Counted from the stretch's first letter, positions 52,609-62,259 are shown. The stretch: 64,000 nt of DNA from Duganella zoogloeoides (GCF_034479515.1 NZ_CP140152.1:1860001-1924000), one strand, 5' to 3'. Notes: generated by a model not told the origin, from the letters alone. Numbers and translations are program-made.

Positions 52609-53793
52609 ATGACCAACCATATCAACCAGCCACGCCGCCGCCTCGTGTTGGGCGCTGCCGCTTTATCGACCGGCCTGCTGCCGCTGTCCGCATTCGCCGC
52701 CGACCCGTTCAAGGTGGGCCTGATCCTGCCGATGTCCGGGCCGTTCGCCTCCACCGGCAAGCAGATCGAGGCGGCCGTCAAACTGTACCTCGCCCAGAAC
52801 GGCGCCACGGTAGCGGGCCGGCCGGTGGAAATCATCCTCAAGGACGACGGCGGCGTGTCGCCCGACGTCACCAAGCGCCTGGCGCAGGAACTGGTCTCGC
52901 GCGACAAGGTGCAGGTGCTGGCCGGCTTTGGCCTGACGCCGCTGGCGTTTGCAGCGGCGCCGGTCGCCACGCAAGCCAAGGTGCCGATGATTGTGATGGC
53001 CGCCGCCACCTCGGTGATTCCGCAACGCTCGCCGTACATCGTGCGCACCGGTTTTACATTGGCCCAGGTGACTGCGCCCATGGCCCAGTGGGCGGCGAAA
53101 AACAAGATCCGCACGGTGGTGACGCTGGTCAGCGATTACGGCCCCGGACTGGACGCTGAAAAAGTGTTCGTCAAGGGCTTTACGGAAGGCGGCGGCAAGG
53201 TCGTGGAAACGGTGCGCGCACCGCTGCGCAACCCGGACTACGCGCCGTTCCTGGCCAAGGTACGCGACCTGAAACCGGACGCGCTGTTCGTCTTCGTGCC
53301 ATCGGGCGAAGGCGCGGCGGTGCTCAAGCAGTTCACCGAGCGGGGGCTGGCCGCAGCGGGCGTGCGCCTGATCTGCACCGGCGACGTGCTCGATGACGAC
53401 CTGATGGCCAGCATCGGCCCTGCGGCAGCGGGCGTGGTGAGCAGCCACCACTACTCGGCCGCGCATCCATCGGCCGAAAACAAGGCGTACGTGGACGCGT
53501 TCCAGAAAGCGAACAAGGGTATGCGCCCGAACTTCCACTCGGTAGGCGCATACGACGGCATGCACCTGCTGTACCAGGCGCTAAAAAAGACCGGCGGGGA
53601 CAGCAACGGCGACAAGCTGCTGGCGGCAATGAAAGGGATGGCCTGGACCAGTGTGCGCGGTCCGGTGAGCATCGATGCGGCAACCCGCGATATCGTGCAG
53701 ACCGTGTATATCCGCAAGGCGGAGCTGGTGGGGGGCGGGTACTACAACGTGGAGTTCGACCAGGTGGAGAAGGTGCGCGATCCCGGTGTTTAA
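52609..53793 (+). CDS. Periplasmic binding protein of the aromatic-acid ABC transporter (paralogue 2)
   Basis: 394 residues from the ATG at 52609 (AAGGAG five bases upstream; an ATG three bases earlier has too short a spacing). The signal peptide PRRRLVLGAAALSTGLLPLS contains a twin-arginine-like RRRLVL, so Tat export is possible. The mature protein, FKVGLILPMSGPFASTGKQ onward, parallels the binding protein at 40285-41472 almost throughout. Its position behind vanAB suggests vanillate or a methoxylated benzoate as ligand; the operon link is a 19-base gap. Confidence 0.88.
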   Translation: MTNHINQPRRRLVLGAAALSTGLLPLSAFAADPFKVGLILPMSGPFASTGKQIEAAVKLYLAQNGATVAGRPVEIILKDDGGVSPDVTKRLAQELVSRDKVQVLAGFGLTPLAFAAAPVATQAKVPMIVMAAATSVIPQRSPYIVRTGFTLAQVTAPMAQWAAKNKIRTVVTLVSDYGPGLDAEKVFVKGFTEGGGKVVETVRAPLRNPDYAPFLAKVRDLKPDALFVFVPSGEGAAVLKQFTERGLAAAGVRLICTGDVLDDDLMASIGPAAAGVVSSHHYSAAHPSAENKAYVDAFQKANKGMRPNFHSVGAYDGMHLLYQALKKTGGDSNGDKLLAAMKGMAWTSVRGPVSIDAATRDIVQTVYIRKAELVGGGYYNVEFDQVEKVRDPGV

Positions 53794-53818
53794 CGGTAGC
53801 CGCCAACCTTAAAGATCG

Positions 53819-53905
53819 CCATCCTCGCGAATGCGGGGATCCATGGAGCGCTTGTGCCGCGGTATATTCACGCTCGGTATGGATCCCCGCCTGCGCGGGG
53901 ATGAC
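53819..53905. repeat. Inverted pair of GC-rich intergenic repeats
   Basis: CCATCCTCGCGAATGCGGGG (left) and GGATCCCCGCCTGCGCGGGG (right) form two hairpins in opposite orientation about 35 bases apart, each of the widespread 'CATCCCCGC-GGGGATCCAT' kind found between genes in many proteobacteria. They lie between the convergent binding-protein and pcaCD genes and may terminate both. Confidence 0.65.
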
Positions 53906-53920
53906 AGATTTCACGGCTGC

Positions 53921-55183
53921 TTAAAGCGTCACAATGAAGCTGCGCACCGCACTGCTGAACATCTCCGGCTGTTCGATGTAGCTCAGGTGCGAAGCGTCTT
54001 TCAACACCTCCAGCTGGGCACCTTCAATGCCCTCGGCCAGCACCTGCGCCATGGCCACCGGCGTGCCCTGGTCCAGCTCTCCCGCAATCACCAGCGTCGG
54101 GGCCTTGATCTGGCCCAGGCGCGCCGTGGTATCCACGGTCCCCACCGCGTGGCAGCAGCCTGCATAGCCGACGTTGTCGGTGGCCACCACCCGCCGGCGG
54201 AATCGCGCCACGGTACCCGGATGCGCAGCGCGGAAGGCGTCGTGGAAGTAGCGGCCCATCACCGCATCGGCGATCGGTTCGATGCCATCAAGCTGCACGG
54301 TGGCGATGCGCTGGCGCCAGACCTCCTGCACCGGCGCCGGGTAGCCGGACGTGGTGTTGGCCAGTACCAGCGCCCGCACCAGCGCGGGATGGCGCAGCGC
54401 CAGCTCCTGGCCGACCATGCCGCCCATCGACAAGCCGATCCACACCACCGGGCCGGTATCGAGCTCGCGCAGCAGCGCGGCCGCGTCGTCGGCCAGGTCG
54501 GCCATCGCGTAGGCGCCGGGCGGTGACTCCGAACTGCCGTGGCCGCGATGGTCGTAGGCGATCACGCGGTGATCAAGTGCCAGCTGGTTGGCCAGCTGGT
54601 CCCACATGGTCAAATCGCAACCGAGCGCGTGGCTCAGTACCACCGTGTGACGCGGCGCCTTGCCATTGCGTGGTTCGCGCACCGTATAGTGCAAGGCTGG
54701 CCTGCCGCTGCTGCGGCCCGCGCGGCCCACGCCCGGATGGCTTGCTGCCAGCGGCGCCGAGGGTTCCAGTTCGTAGCCGATCTGCGGACCGACTTCGCGC
54801 AGGATCGCCATGGCGTGGGTGAATGCGGTGTTCGCGGCCGGCACGCCGGCGTAGATGGCGGACTGGATCAGCACTTCCTTCAATTCGTCGGGCGTGAGGC
54901 GGTTGCTGTCTTCGCCCAGCAGCGCGGCGCGCACGTGCAGGTCGAATTCTTCCCAGCGGCCCAGCGCGATGGTGATCGAGAGGACGATGGCGCGGCGCGT
55001 TTTCTGCTCGAGGCCGGGGCGGCCCCAGATCTCGTTCCAGGCAAACCGCGTGATCAGGTTCTGGAAGTCGGCATTGAACTGGTTGGCGTTGCCGAGCGAA
55101 CGCTCCACCCACGCGTCGCCGAGGATGGCGCGGCGGTTGCCCAGCCCGCGCTCGAAGTCGTGGTCGATCGGGTCGAAACTCAT
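53921..55183 (-). CDS. pcaCD: Fused 4-carboxymuconolactone decarboxylase / 3-oxoadipate enol-lactonase
   Basis: 420 residues from the ATG at 55183. Residues about 5-130 are a complete PcaC domain (RRAILGDAWVERSLGNAN, FDLHVRAALL, ELKEVLIQSAIYAGVPAANT). A 35-residue linker follows, and residues about 165-420 are an alpha/beta hydrolase PcaD: nucleophile in WIGLSMGGMVGQ, oxyanion region SHALGCDLTMWDQL, YDHRGHGSSESP, acid in ELDQGTPV and His in SHLSYIEQP. Both enzymes catalyse consecutive steps after PcaB. As I know it, the actinobacterial PcaL fusion has the hydrolase first; here the order is reversed. It is seven bases behind pcaB in a pcaHGB(CD) operon. Confidence 0.93.
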   Translation of the reverse strand: MSFDPIDHDFERGLGNRRAILGDAWVERSLGNANQFNADFQNLITRFAWNEIWGRPGLEQKTRRAIVLSITIALGRWEEFDLHVRAALLGEDSNRLTPDELKEVLIQSAIYAGVPAANTAFTHAMAILREVGPQIGYELEPSAPLAASHPGVGRAGRSSGRPALHYTVREPRNGKAPRHTVVLSHALGCDLTMWDQLANQLALDHRVIAYDHRGHGSSESPPGAYAMADLADDAAALLRELDTGPVVWIGLSMGGMVGQELALRHPALVRALVLANTTSGYPAPVQEVWRQRIATVQLDGIEPIADAVMGRYFHDAFRAAHPGTVARFRRRVVATDNVGYAGCCHAVGTVDTTARLGQIKAPTLVIAGELDQGTPVAMAQVLAEGIEGAQLEVLKDASHLSYIEQPEMFSSAVRSFIVTL

Positions 55184-55190
55184 AAGATAC

Positions 55191-56567
55191 TCACTTGGAA
55201 AAATGGTGGATGTCGTCGCGCAGGCGGCGCAACTGCTCCTGCGCCAGCTTGTGCGCCGGCGCGGTGGCGGCGACGGGGTCGAACAGGGTGCGCAGGTGCG
55301 CCAGGTCGATGGCGGCTTGCAGTTGCGGGTCGGCGGCAATCGCCGCTTCCAGCACGTCGGCCAGGTGGCGCCCGCTGGTCAGCGATTCGCCCGTCATTTT
55401 TTCCAGCAGCGCGTGGGCGGCAGACTTGCCGATGGTGGCGGCCAGGTAGCTCGACGCGGCCTCTGCGAACACCAGCCCTTGCAGACTGTCGATATTGCGG
55501 CGCATGCGCGCGGTGTCGATGTGCAGGCCGGCGAACGCTTCGTCCAGCGCCTGCAAGGCGCCGTGTGCGCTCAGGAACAGCCCGGGCCACTCGGCCAGTT
55601 CGGCCTGCCAGTTGCCCAAGCCCCGTTCGTGCTGCTGTCCCATGGCGGCCAGCAGCGCGGCGGCGTGTTGCGGAGTGCGGGTGGCGGCGGCCAGTGCGAT
55701 CATCGCCGAGACAGGATTGCGCTTGTGCGGCATGGCCGACGAACCGCCCCGGCCATTGCCCGAAGGCTCGGCCAGTTCGGCGATCTCTCCTTGCGCCATC
55801 AGGCTCAGGTCCGTTGCCAGCTTGCCCAGGCTGCCCGTCAGTACCGCCACTTCCAGGCCCAGGCGCACCCATTCGTCGCGCTGCGTGTGCCAGGCCGCGT
55901 CGGCCAGGCGCAGGTCGAGCGCTTGCGCCATGCGGGCGCCCACGGCGGCGCCTTGCTCGCCCATCACCGCCAGCGTGCCCACTGCGCCGCCCAGTTGCAA
56001 CTGCAAGGCGCGCTGCGCGCATTCACGCAAACGCGTGCGCGCGCGCACCAGCGGCGCCAGCCAGCCGGCGAGCTTGAAGCCGAAGCTGGTCACCTGCGCC
56101 GGCTGCATCAGGGTACGCGCCAGCACCGGCGTGGCCAGGTGTTCTCCAGCCAGCAGCAACAGGCGGCCGGTGAGGTCGTGCAGGCCGTCGTCGAGCAGTT
56201 GCAGGGCGTCGCGCGTAGCCAGCACCATGGCCGTGTCGATCACGTCCTGGCTGGTACTGCCCCAGTGGACCTTGCTGGCCGCTTCCTGGTCGTACAGGGC
56301 CACGGTCTTGGTCAGCTCCTTGATCAGCGGGATGGCCAGGCTGCCGGCGCGGCGGCCGGCGGTGATCAGGGCGGGAAGGTCGTACAGTTGGGCGTTGCAC
56401 ACGCCGGCAATCGCCCGTGCAGCCGATTGTGGCAGCAGGCCTTCGTCGGCCTGCGCCTGCGCCAGCGCCTGCTCGAAACGGAACATGCCCTGCACGATGG
56501 CCGCGTCGTCGAACACGGCGATCATGTCGGTGGTGGTCAAAAAGCTGTCGAAGATCGATACACTCAC
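55191..56567 (-). CDS. pcaB: 3-carboxy-cis,cis-muconate cycloisomerase
   Basis: 458 residues, GTG start at 56567 with GGAG five bases upstream. Fumarase/argininosuccinate-lyase superfamily, all-helical; the signature GGSSAMPHKRNPV (about residue 280) and STSQDVIDTAMVL are intact. It turns 3-carboxymuconate into 4-carboxymuconolactone. It follows pcaG by 12 bases in a leftward operon. Confidence 0.94.
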   Translation of the reverse strand: MSVSIFDSFLTTTDMIAVFDDAAIVQGMFRFEQALAQAQADEGLLPQSAARAIAGVCNAQLYDLPALITAGRRAGSLAIPLIKELTKTVALYDQEAASKVHWGSTSQDVIDTAMVLATRDALQLLDDGLHDLTGRLLLLAGEHLATPVLARTLMQPAQVTSFGFKLAGWLAPLVRARTRLRECAQRALQLQLGGAVGTLAVMGEQGAAVGARMAQALDLRLADAAWHTQRDEWVRLGLEVAVLTGSLGKLATDLSLMAQGEIAELAEPSGNGRGGSSAMPHKRNPVSAMIALAAATRTPQHAAALLAAMGQQHERGLGNWQAELAEWPGLFLSAHGALQALDEAFAGLHIDTARMRRNIDSLQGLVFAEAASSYLAATIGKSAAHALLEKMTGESLTSGRHLADVLEAAIAADPQLQAAIDLAHLRTLFDPVAATAPAHKLAQEQLRRLRDDIHHFSK

Positions 56568-56579
56568 TGCGGCTCCAGG

Positions 56580-57095
56580 CTAAACGTAGTCGAAGAAGGC
56601 GGTTTCCATGTCGCCTTGCATGCGGATGTCCCAGCGATACTGGCCGTCCGCGGTTTTAGTCGCCAGCAGGGTGGGGCGGCGCGCGGCCGGCACCTGTTCC
56701 AGTATCGCCGATTTTGCCAGCTTGGCGTCGTCGGCCAGGAACACGGCGGTGAACTGGTGTTTGACCAGGCCGCGCGCGAACACGGTAACGTAGGCCACCG
56801 GCTGACCGGGCGCCAGCGCGATATCGGCCAGGGTAAAGGTGAAGCCGCCCTGGTCGTCGCTGGGGATGCGGCGGAAGGCGGGAACATCGAGCGCTGCTTC
56901 CACCCCGGCAGCGCCGGGCTGCCAGGCCTCGATCTGGGCATCGTTGATCGGCACGCCGTCGCCATCGTAGATGGTGCCGGCAATCGTGATGCCGCCGGCA
57001 GCCGCGCTGGCGACGGTTCCGAGGTCCACCGCCCATTGCCACGCTTCGTGCGAGAACGGGCCGATGGTTTGGGAGGTTGTGATGGGTGTGGTCAT
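56580..57095 (-). CDS. pcaG: Protocatechuate 3,4-dioxygenase, alpha subunit
   Basis: 171 residues beginning MTTPITTSQTIGPF (start 57095, GGAGCACCAC upstream). The fold is the dioxygenase beta-sandwich with GTIYDGDGVPINDAQIEAWQ and VTVFARGLVKHQFTAVF. It lacks the iron ligands, as expected of alpha subunits. It is somewhat shorter than the roughly 200-residue Pseudomonas enzyme, yet the start and end motifs are complete. It forms the (alpha-beta) oligomer with PcaH, ten bases upstream. Confidence 0.94.
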   Translation of the reverse strand: MTTPITTSQTIGPFSHEAWQWAVDLGTVASAAAGGITIAGTIYDGDGVPINDAQIEAWQPGAAGVEAALDVPAFRRIPSDDQGGFTFTLADIALAPGQPVAYVTVFARGLVKHQFTAVFLADDAKLAKSAILEQVPAARRPTLLATKTADGQYRWDIRMQGDMETAFFDYV

Positions 57096-57105
57096 GTGGT
57101 GCTCC

Positions 57106-57798
57106 TCAGATGCCCATGGGGGTGGCGTTGCGCCCCCTCAGGACGATATCGAATTCGTAGCCCAGCATCTGGTCGCTCACCGTCTCTTCTAGACTGAAAC
57201 GCGAGATCAGGCGCTGGCGCGCGGCCAGGTCGGGAATGCTCTGGAAGATCGGGTCGTAGTCGAACAGCGGGTCGCTGGGGAAGTACATCTGCGTGACCAG
57301 GCGCTGCGCATACACATTGCCGAACAACGAAAAATGGATGTGGGCGGGACGCCAGGCCTTGTGGTGGTTGCCCCACGGGTAAGGGCCCGGCTTGATGGTC
57401 ACAAAACGGTAGCGGCCTTCGTCGTCGGTCATCATCTTGCCCCAACCGTTGAAGTTGGGGTCGAGCGGCGCGTCGTGCTGGTCCTTCTTGTGGCGGTAGC
57501 GGCCAGCCGCATTGCATTGCCAGACTTCGAGCAGCGAATTGCGCACCGGCTTGCCGTCTTCATCGACCACGCGGCCGGTGACCACGATTTTTTCACCCAG
57601 CGGCGCACCGTCGCCTTGCGCGGTCAGGTCGGTGTCGAACGGCAGCAGGATGCGCGGGGAGGGCGCGATGTTCTCGCCTACCGGCACTGGCGCGTTGATG
57701 CGCAGCGCAGGCTGCAAGGGGCCGCGCTTGAGCGTGGATTTATACGGTGGATAAACGAGTTCGGGATAGACGCCGGCGGCGATGGTGTCGAATTTCAC
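57106..57798 (-). CDS. pcaH: Protocatechuate 3,4-dioxygenase, beta subunit
   Basis: 230 residues with a GTG start at 57798, chosen because GGAG lies six bases upstream. The non-haem Fe(III) ligands are all present: Tyr in GRYRHKKDQH, Tyr in KPGPYPWGN, and the two His in WRPAHIHFSLFG. With PcaG it opens the ring of protocatechuate to 3-carboxy-cis,cis-muconate. It heads the leftward operon pcaH-pcaG-pcaB-pcaCD and is divergent from an IclR regulator. Confidence 0.94.
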   Translation of the reverse strand: MKFDTIAAGVYPELVYPPYKSTLKRGPLQPALRINAPVPVGENIAPSPRILLPFDTDLTAQGDGAPLGEKIVVTGRVVDEDGKPVRNSLLEVWQCNAAGRYRHKKDQHDAPLDPNFNGWGKMMTDDEGRYRFVTIKPGPYPWGNHHKAWRPAHIHFSLFGNVYAQRLVTQMYFPSDPLFDYDPIFQSIPDLAARQRLISRFSLEETVSDQMLGYEFDIVLRGRNATPMGI

Positions 57799-57874
57799 AA
57801 CTGTCTCCTTGGTGTTGGTGCCAACGATGTTAGGCAAAGCACCGCCCTGCCACAAGTCGCCTGGTGCATGCTAT

Positions 57875-57905
57875 ATTCGTCATGCGCACGGTTTGTGCGA
57901 ATAGC
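57875..57905. promoter_or_regulatory. Weak PcaR-like site between pcaH and the second IclR gene
   Basis: ATTCGTCATGCGCAC (57875-57889) agrees with the PcaR-type 15-mer at ten positions, and TGTGCGAATAGC (57894-57905) resembles the arm TGTGCGATTAAC seen at 41605. CGCAC-N5-GTGCG at 57885-57899 forms a perfect small palindrome. Weaker and arranged differently from the two strong sites, so it may be read by the adjacent regulator instead. Confidence 0.4.
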
Positions 57906-57929
57906 GCCCAAATCCGCATTTATCTGCTT

Positions 57930-58706
57930 ATGACAACCGACATCGACGACAACCGCAGCCCGCGCGACCTCGTGGGCGGCCTGGAAAAAGGGCTGCAAGT
58001 GATCCAGGCGTTCGACCAGGAACGCAGCCGGCTCAGTATCGCGGACGTGGCCGCGCACACGGGCCTCACGCGCGCGGCGGCGCGGCGCTACCTGATCACG
58101 CTCACGCACCTGGGCTATATGCGGCACGAGAACAAGCTGTTTTCGCTGACGCCGATGGTGCTGCGGCTCGGCCAGTCGTACCTGCATTCGGCGCGCTTGC
58201 CGCGCCTGGCGCAGCCGCTGTTGTACCGGCTGGCATATTCGCTGGGCGAGGCGTCGTCGGTGGGCATACTCGATCACGACCAGCTGGTGTGCGTGGCGGC
58301 GGTGAGCGCCGGCCAGCTGGTCTCGAGCACGCTGCAGCCGGGCACCCGGGTGCCGGCATGGTGTACCGCCAATGGCCGCATGCTGCTGGCCAGCCTGCCG
58401 CCTGCGCAGCTGGACGCCTACCTCGAGCGGGTGCAGCCCGAGCAGATCACCGAACACACCATCGCGAGCAAGGAACGCCTGGCGCTGGAGATTTCCCGCG
58501 CCCGCGCCCAGGGTTACGCGCTGGTGGACCAGGAGCTGGAACTGGGCTTGCGCACGCTGTCGGTCCCGCTGCGCAATTTCCGCAACGAGGTGGTGGCGGC
58601 CATGAACATCAGCGTCCACGCGGGCCGCATGCCGCCGGGCGAGATGGTGGAGCGCTGCCTGCCGGCGCTGATCAAGATCCAGGTGGAGTTGAACGCGCTA
58701 CTGTGA
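57930..58706 (+). CDS. IclR-family regulator, probable activator of pcaHGB(CD)
   Basis: 258 residues from the ATG at 57930 (MTTDIDDNRS); the in-frame ATG at 57864 would lie beyond the promoter region shared with pcaH. Winged helix: LEKGLQVIQAFDQERSRLS, RAAARRYLITLTHLGYM; effector domain: SVGILDHDQLVCVAAVS, PAWCTANGRMLLASLP, DQELELGLRTLSVPLR. It is of the same subgroup as the regulator at 42978 and about as similar as paralogues. It is divergent from pcaH; the 3' end overlaps the convergent AraC gene by nine bases. Confidence 0.88.
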   Translation: MTTDIDDNRSPRDLVGGLEKGLQVIQAFDQERSRLSIADVAAHTGLTRAAARRYLITLTHLGYMRHENKLFSLTPMVLRLGQSYLHSARLPRLAQPLLYRLAYSLGEASSVGILDHDQLVCVAAVSAGQLVSSTLQPGTRVPAWCTANGRMLLASLPPAQLDAYLERVQPEQITEHTIASKERLALEISRARAQGYALVDQELELGLRTLSVPLRNFRNEVVAAMNISVHAGRMPPGEMVERCLPALIKIQVELNALL

Positions 58707-59609
58707 CGGCACGCGCAGCCGGAACGCCTTCGGCGTCACGCCCACGCGCTTCTTGAACAGTCGGCTGAAATACGCCGGGTCCTGGAACCCCAGCTCGTAC
58801 GCGATGCTGGCGATGCTGGCCGGGACGTAGGTAAGCTTGCGGCAGGCTTCGAGCATCAGCCGGTCCTGGGCGATGTCGAACGCCGATTTGCCAGCCAGTT
58901 TGACGCACAGGCGATTGAGGCGCGTGGGCGTGGCGCGCAGCGCGCCGGCGTAGTCGGCCACCTGCCATTGGTCCTTGTAGTGGTGCTCCACCTCGGCGCG
59001 AAAGCGCGAAAACAGTTCGAAGTCCAGGCGGCCCGACTGGTCGGCGATGCGGTGCTCGGCGTGCACGCGCACCAGCAGCAGCAGCACGCAGCGCGCCAGC
59101 CAGTCGAGCATCAGGGTGTGGCCGTGCTGCGGCCAGGTCGCCTCGGCCAGCAACTGCTGCAGCAGCACCTCCAGGCGCGCGCGCATCTCGGGCAAGGCTG
59201 ACAGGTCGATCGCCAGCGGCGCCATGAACAGCGACGCATACAAATCGGCCTGGTTTTCAGCCGCCGAAAACACCACGTTCTGGTCCACCGTCAGCACATA
59301 GCCGTGCGCCTCGGGCGCAAAGTCGAAGCCGTGGGCCACGGCCGGGTTGATGGTGATGACGGTCGGTCCCCGGCACTCCCATACCTCGTCCTCCACGCCG
59401 GCGCACACTTCGCCGCCGAACAAAAAAAGTACCTGAAACATGCCCGGATGCGTATGGCGGTCGATATGCCAGTCGTACACGCGGCTGCGGGTTTCGATCA
59501 GCTCGATATGCACGGATTCGGCGTTTTCCGCCCGTGTTTGCTCGCCGTACAGGGCGAAGCGCGGAATTGCGGCGGTGGTGTTTTCAAGTAGCGGCGTAGT
59601 CTTGGGCAT
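58698..59609 (-). CDS. AraC-family regulator, probable activator of pobA
   Basis: 303 residues starting at 59609. The N-terminal cupin (about 35-120; DWHIDRHTHPGMFQVLFLF, GPTVITINPAVAHGFDF) is an effector pocket; the C-terminal double helix-turn-helix ends with IASIAYELGFQDPAYFSRLF and GVTPKAFR. This is the PobC / PobR(AraC) type that senses 4-hydroxybenzoate in pseudomonads and relatives. It is divergent from pobA (124-base gap). Confidence 0.88.
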   Translation of the reverse strand: MPKTTPLLENTTAAIPRFALYGEQTRAENAESVHIELIETRSRVYDWHIDRHTHPGMFQVLFLFGGEVCAGVEDEVWECRGPTVITINPAVAHGFDFAPEAHGYVLTVDQNVVFSAAENQADLYASLFMAPLAIDLSALPEMRARLEVLLQQLLAEATWPQHGHTLMLDWLARCVLLLLVRVHAEHRIADQSGRLDFELFSRFRAEVEHHYKDQWQVADYAGALRATPTRLNRLCVKLAGKSAFDIAQDRLMLEACRKLTYVPASIASIAYELGFQDPAYFSRLFKKRVGVTPKAFRLRVPSQ

Positions 59610-59640
59610 GGCGGGTGCGGTAGGAGGTGTGTCGAAATAG

Positions 59641-60906
<1,266 letters not shown>

Positions 60907-60953
60907 CGGGTCTCAGCCCGGGTGATCCGGGTAGGACTGGTCTTACGCTGTGT

Positions 60954-61007
60954 TATGTTCCTAACCTACATTAGGCGTGTAGGTGGTCCTATAAGGTAGC
61001 GAACATA
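60954..61007. promoter_or_regulatory. Nested inverted repeats upstream of the Crp/Fnr-like gene
   Basis: Outer arms TATGTTC (60954-60960) and GAACATA (61001-61007) enclose inner arms ACCTACA (60964-60970) and TGTAGGT (60978-60984), all perfect. They probably lie in or next to the promoter; either a dimer-of-dimers operator or a leader structure. Confidence 0.5.
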
Positions 61008-61015
61008 GCGGGGAT

Positions 61016-61088
61016 ATAGTGTTGTTCATCAGCCGGCACTTGTAAGCGCTTGAAAATAAGCGGCGCCGGCAGCAGACAACAACACTAT
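61016..61088 (+). promoter_or_regulatory. Long leader hairpin before the ribosome site of the Crp/Fnr-like gene
   Basis: Perfect 11-base arms ATAGTGTTGTT (61016-61026) and AACAACACTAT (61078-61088) enclose a second stem AGCCGGC/GCCGGC. The loop contains AAGCGCTT (61044-61051). The stem ends six bases before GAAGAGG, the ribosome site of the next gene, so the fold could control translation or be an operator. Confidence 0.55.
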
Positions 61089-61103
61089 TTGAAGAGGCCC
61101 GCC

Positions 61104-61859
61104 ATGTTCCACGCTACTCAAACTTCCGTCTCCGCCAACACCATCGGCAACGCAGGTCGCACCATCGCGGCGGAAGCTTCTGCTACCGTGAGCCTCACCG
61201 GCGCCCAACAGAACGAACTGCTGCGTGCCCTGTCGCGCGAAGAGCTGATCGCCATGTTCGCCGACCTGGAACTGGTGCCGCTGCAGGCCGGCAAACACCT
61301 GTTCGACATCGGCGACAAAATGGACTACGCCTTCTTCCCGACCAACGCCATCATCTCGCTGCAATACGTGACCGAAGAAGGCGGCGCCACCGAGATCGCC
61401 GTGGTCGGCCGCGAAGGTGTGGTGGGTGTGTCGATGTACGAGACCGAACGCGCCAACTGCTCGGCCGTGGTGCAAACCTCGGGCTACGGCTACCGCGTGC
61501 GCGCCTCGGTGCTGCGCAATGCCTTCTTCAGCGGCGGCGCCCTGGCCCAGCAACTGATGCGCCACACCAGCGCCCTGTTCGCCCAACTGGCGCAAACCGT
61601 CGCCGGCGTGCGTCACGGCAGCATCGAACAGCGCCTGTGCCGCTGGCTGCTCGAACGCCTGGACCGCTCGCTGTCGAACGAACTCAAAGTCACCCAGGAA
61701 ATGATCGCCAACATGCTGGGCGTACGCCGCGAAAGCATCACCTGCTCCGCAGGCAAGCTGCAGGAAGAAGGCCTGATCGTTTATCGCCGCGGCACCGTCA
61801 CCGTGATCGACCGCGCCGGCATGGAGCGCCGCGCCGGTGGTTGCTACACCCCTGCATAA
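61104..61859 (+). CDS. Crp/Fnr-like transcriptional regulator (no cluster cysteines)
   Basis: 251 residues starting at 61104 behind GAAGAGG. After a variable 50-residue lead, a cyclic-nucleotide-binding-like domain (KHLFDIGDKMDYAFFPTN, TEIAVVGREGVVG) and an atypical winged helix (KVTQEMIANMLGVRRESITC, GLIVYRRGTVTVIDR). The phosphate-binding R-x-A-x2 cassette of cAMP receptors is absent and so are FNR cysteines, so the signal is unknown. Oxalobacteraceae often have many such paralogues. It has an elaborate leader (60954-61088). Confidence 0.85.
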   Translation: MFHATQTSVSANTIGNAGRTIAAEASATVSLTGAQQNELLRALSREELIAMFADLELVPLQAGKHLFDIGDKMDYAFFPTNAIISLQYVTEEGGATEIAVVGREGVVGVSMYETERANCSAVVQTSGYGYRVRASVLRNAFFSGGALAQQLMRHTSALFAQLAQTVAGVRHGSIEQRLCRWLLERLDRSLSNELKVTQEMIANMLGVRRESITCSAGKLQEEGLIVYRRGTVTVIDRAGMERRAGGCYTPA

Positions 61860-61896
61860 TCCTCGTTTGCACTGAACCGCCCGGTCCCGGTGCGGC

Positions 61897-62097
61897 TCAG
61901 TGCAGATAGCGCGGCGCCTGCTGGATCTGATCCAGCTTGCGCTGCACCACCTGGTACCAGGCGTTGGCCCAACGCGAAGCCCTCACTGATTCTTCCACCG
62001 TAGCAGCGGACATGGTCCGCTGCACGGCCACCATCTGCCGATGCAGAGCGTAGGCCGCTGGGGGATGCTTTTTAACGGTGTTGTGCGAGGTATCCAT
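61897..62097 (-). CDS. Small hypothetical protein
   Basis: 66 residues from the ATG at 62097 (MDTSHNTVKKHPP); the frame remains open to 62145 (GTG), so the start is uncertain. The middle, LHRQMVAVQRTMSAATVEES, and RWANAWYQVVQRKLDQI suggest a short helical soluble protein with several Trp/Tyr. No family recognised; codon use resembles neighbouring genes. Confidence 0.5.
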   Translation of the reverse strand: MDTSHNTVKKHPPAAYALHRQMVAVQRTMSAATVEESVRASRWANAWYQVVQRKLDQIQQAPRYLH

Positions 62098-62259
62098 GGG
62101 TTCATTCTGCCCCTGCTCCGATTTCCCGGCTGTACGCTGCCTCACCTTGACTGATCTGAACGAGAATACGTAAACCGCATAACGATGGATGTTTTCATTC
62201 GTTTTCCAATTTTGCGTCCATCTCTATACTTGATCCCGTATCATTTCGCGGAGGTCAGG

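Noticed and set aside
54539..57197. Long plus-strand frames antisense to pcaCD, pcaB and pcaG
   Set aside because: They span several real genes and their spacers, are low-complexity and show no domain.
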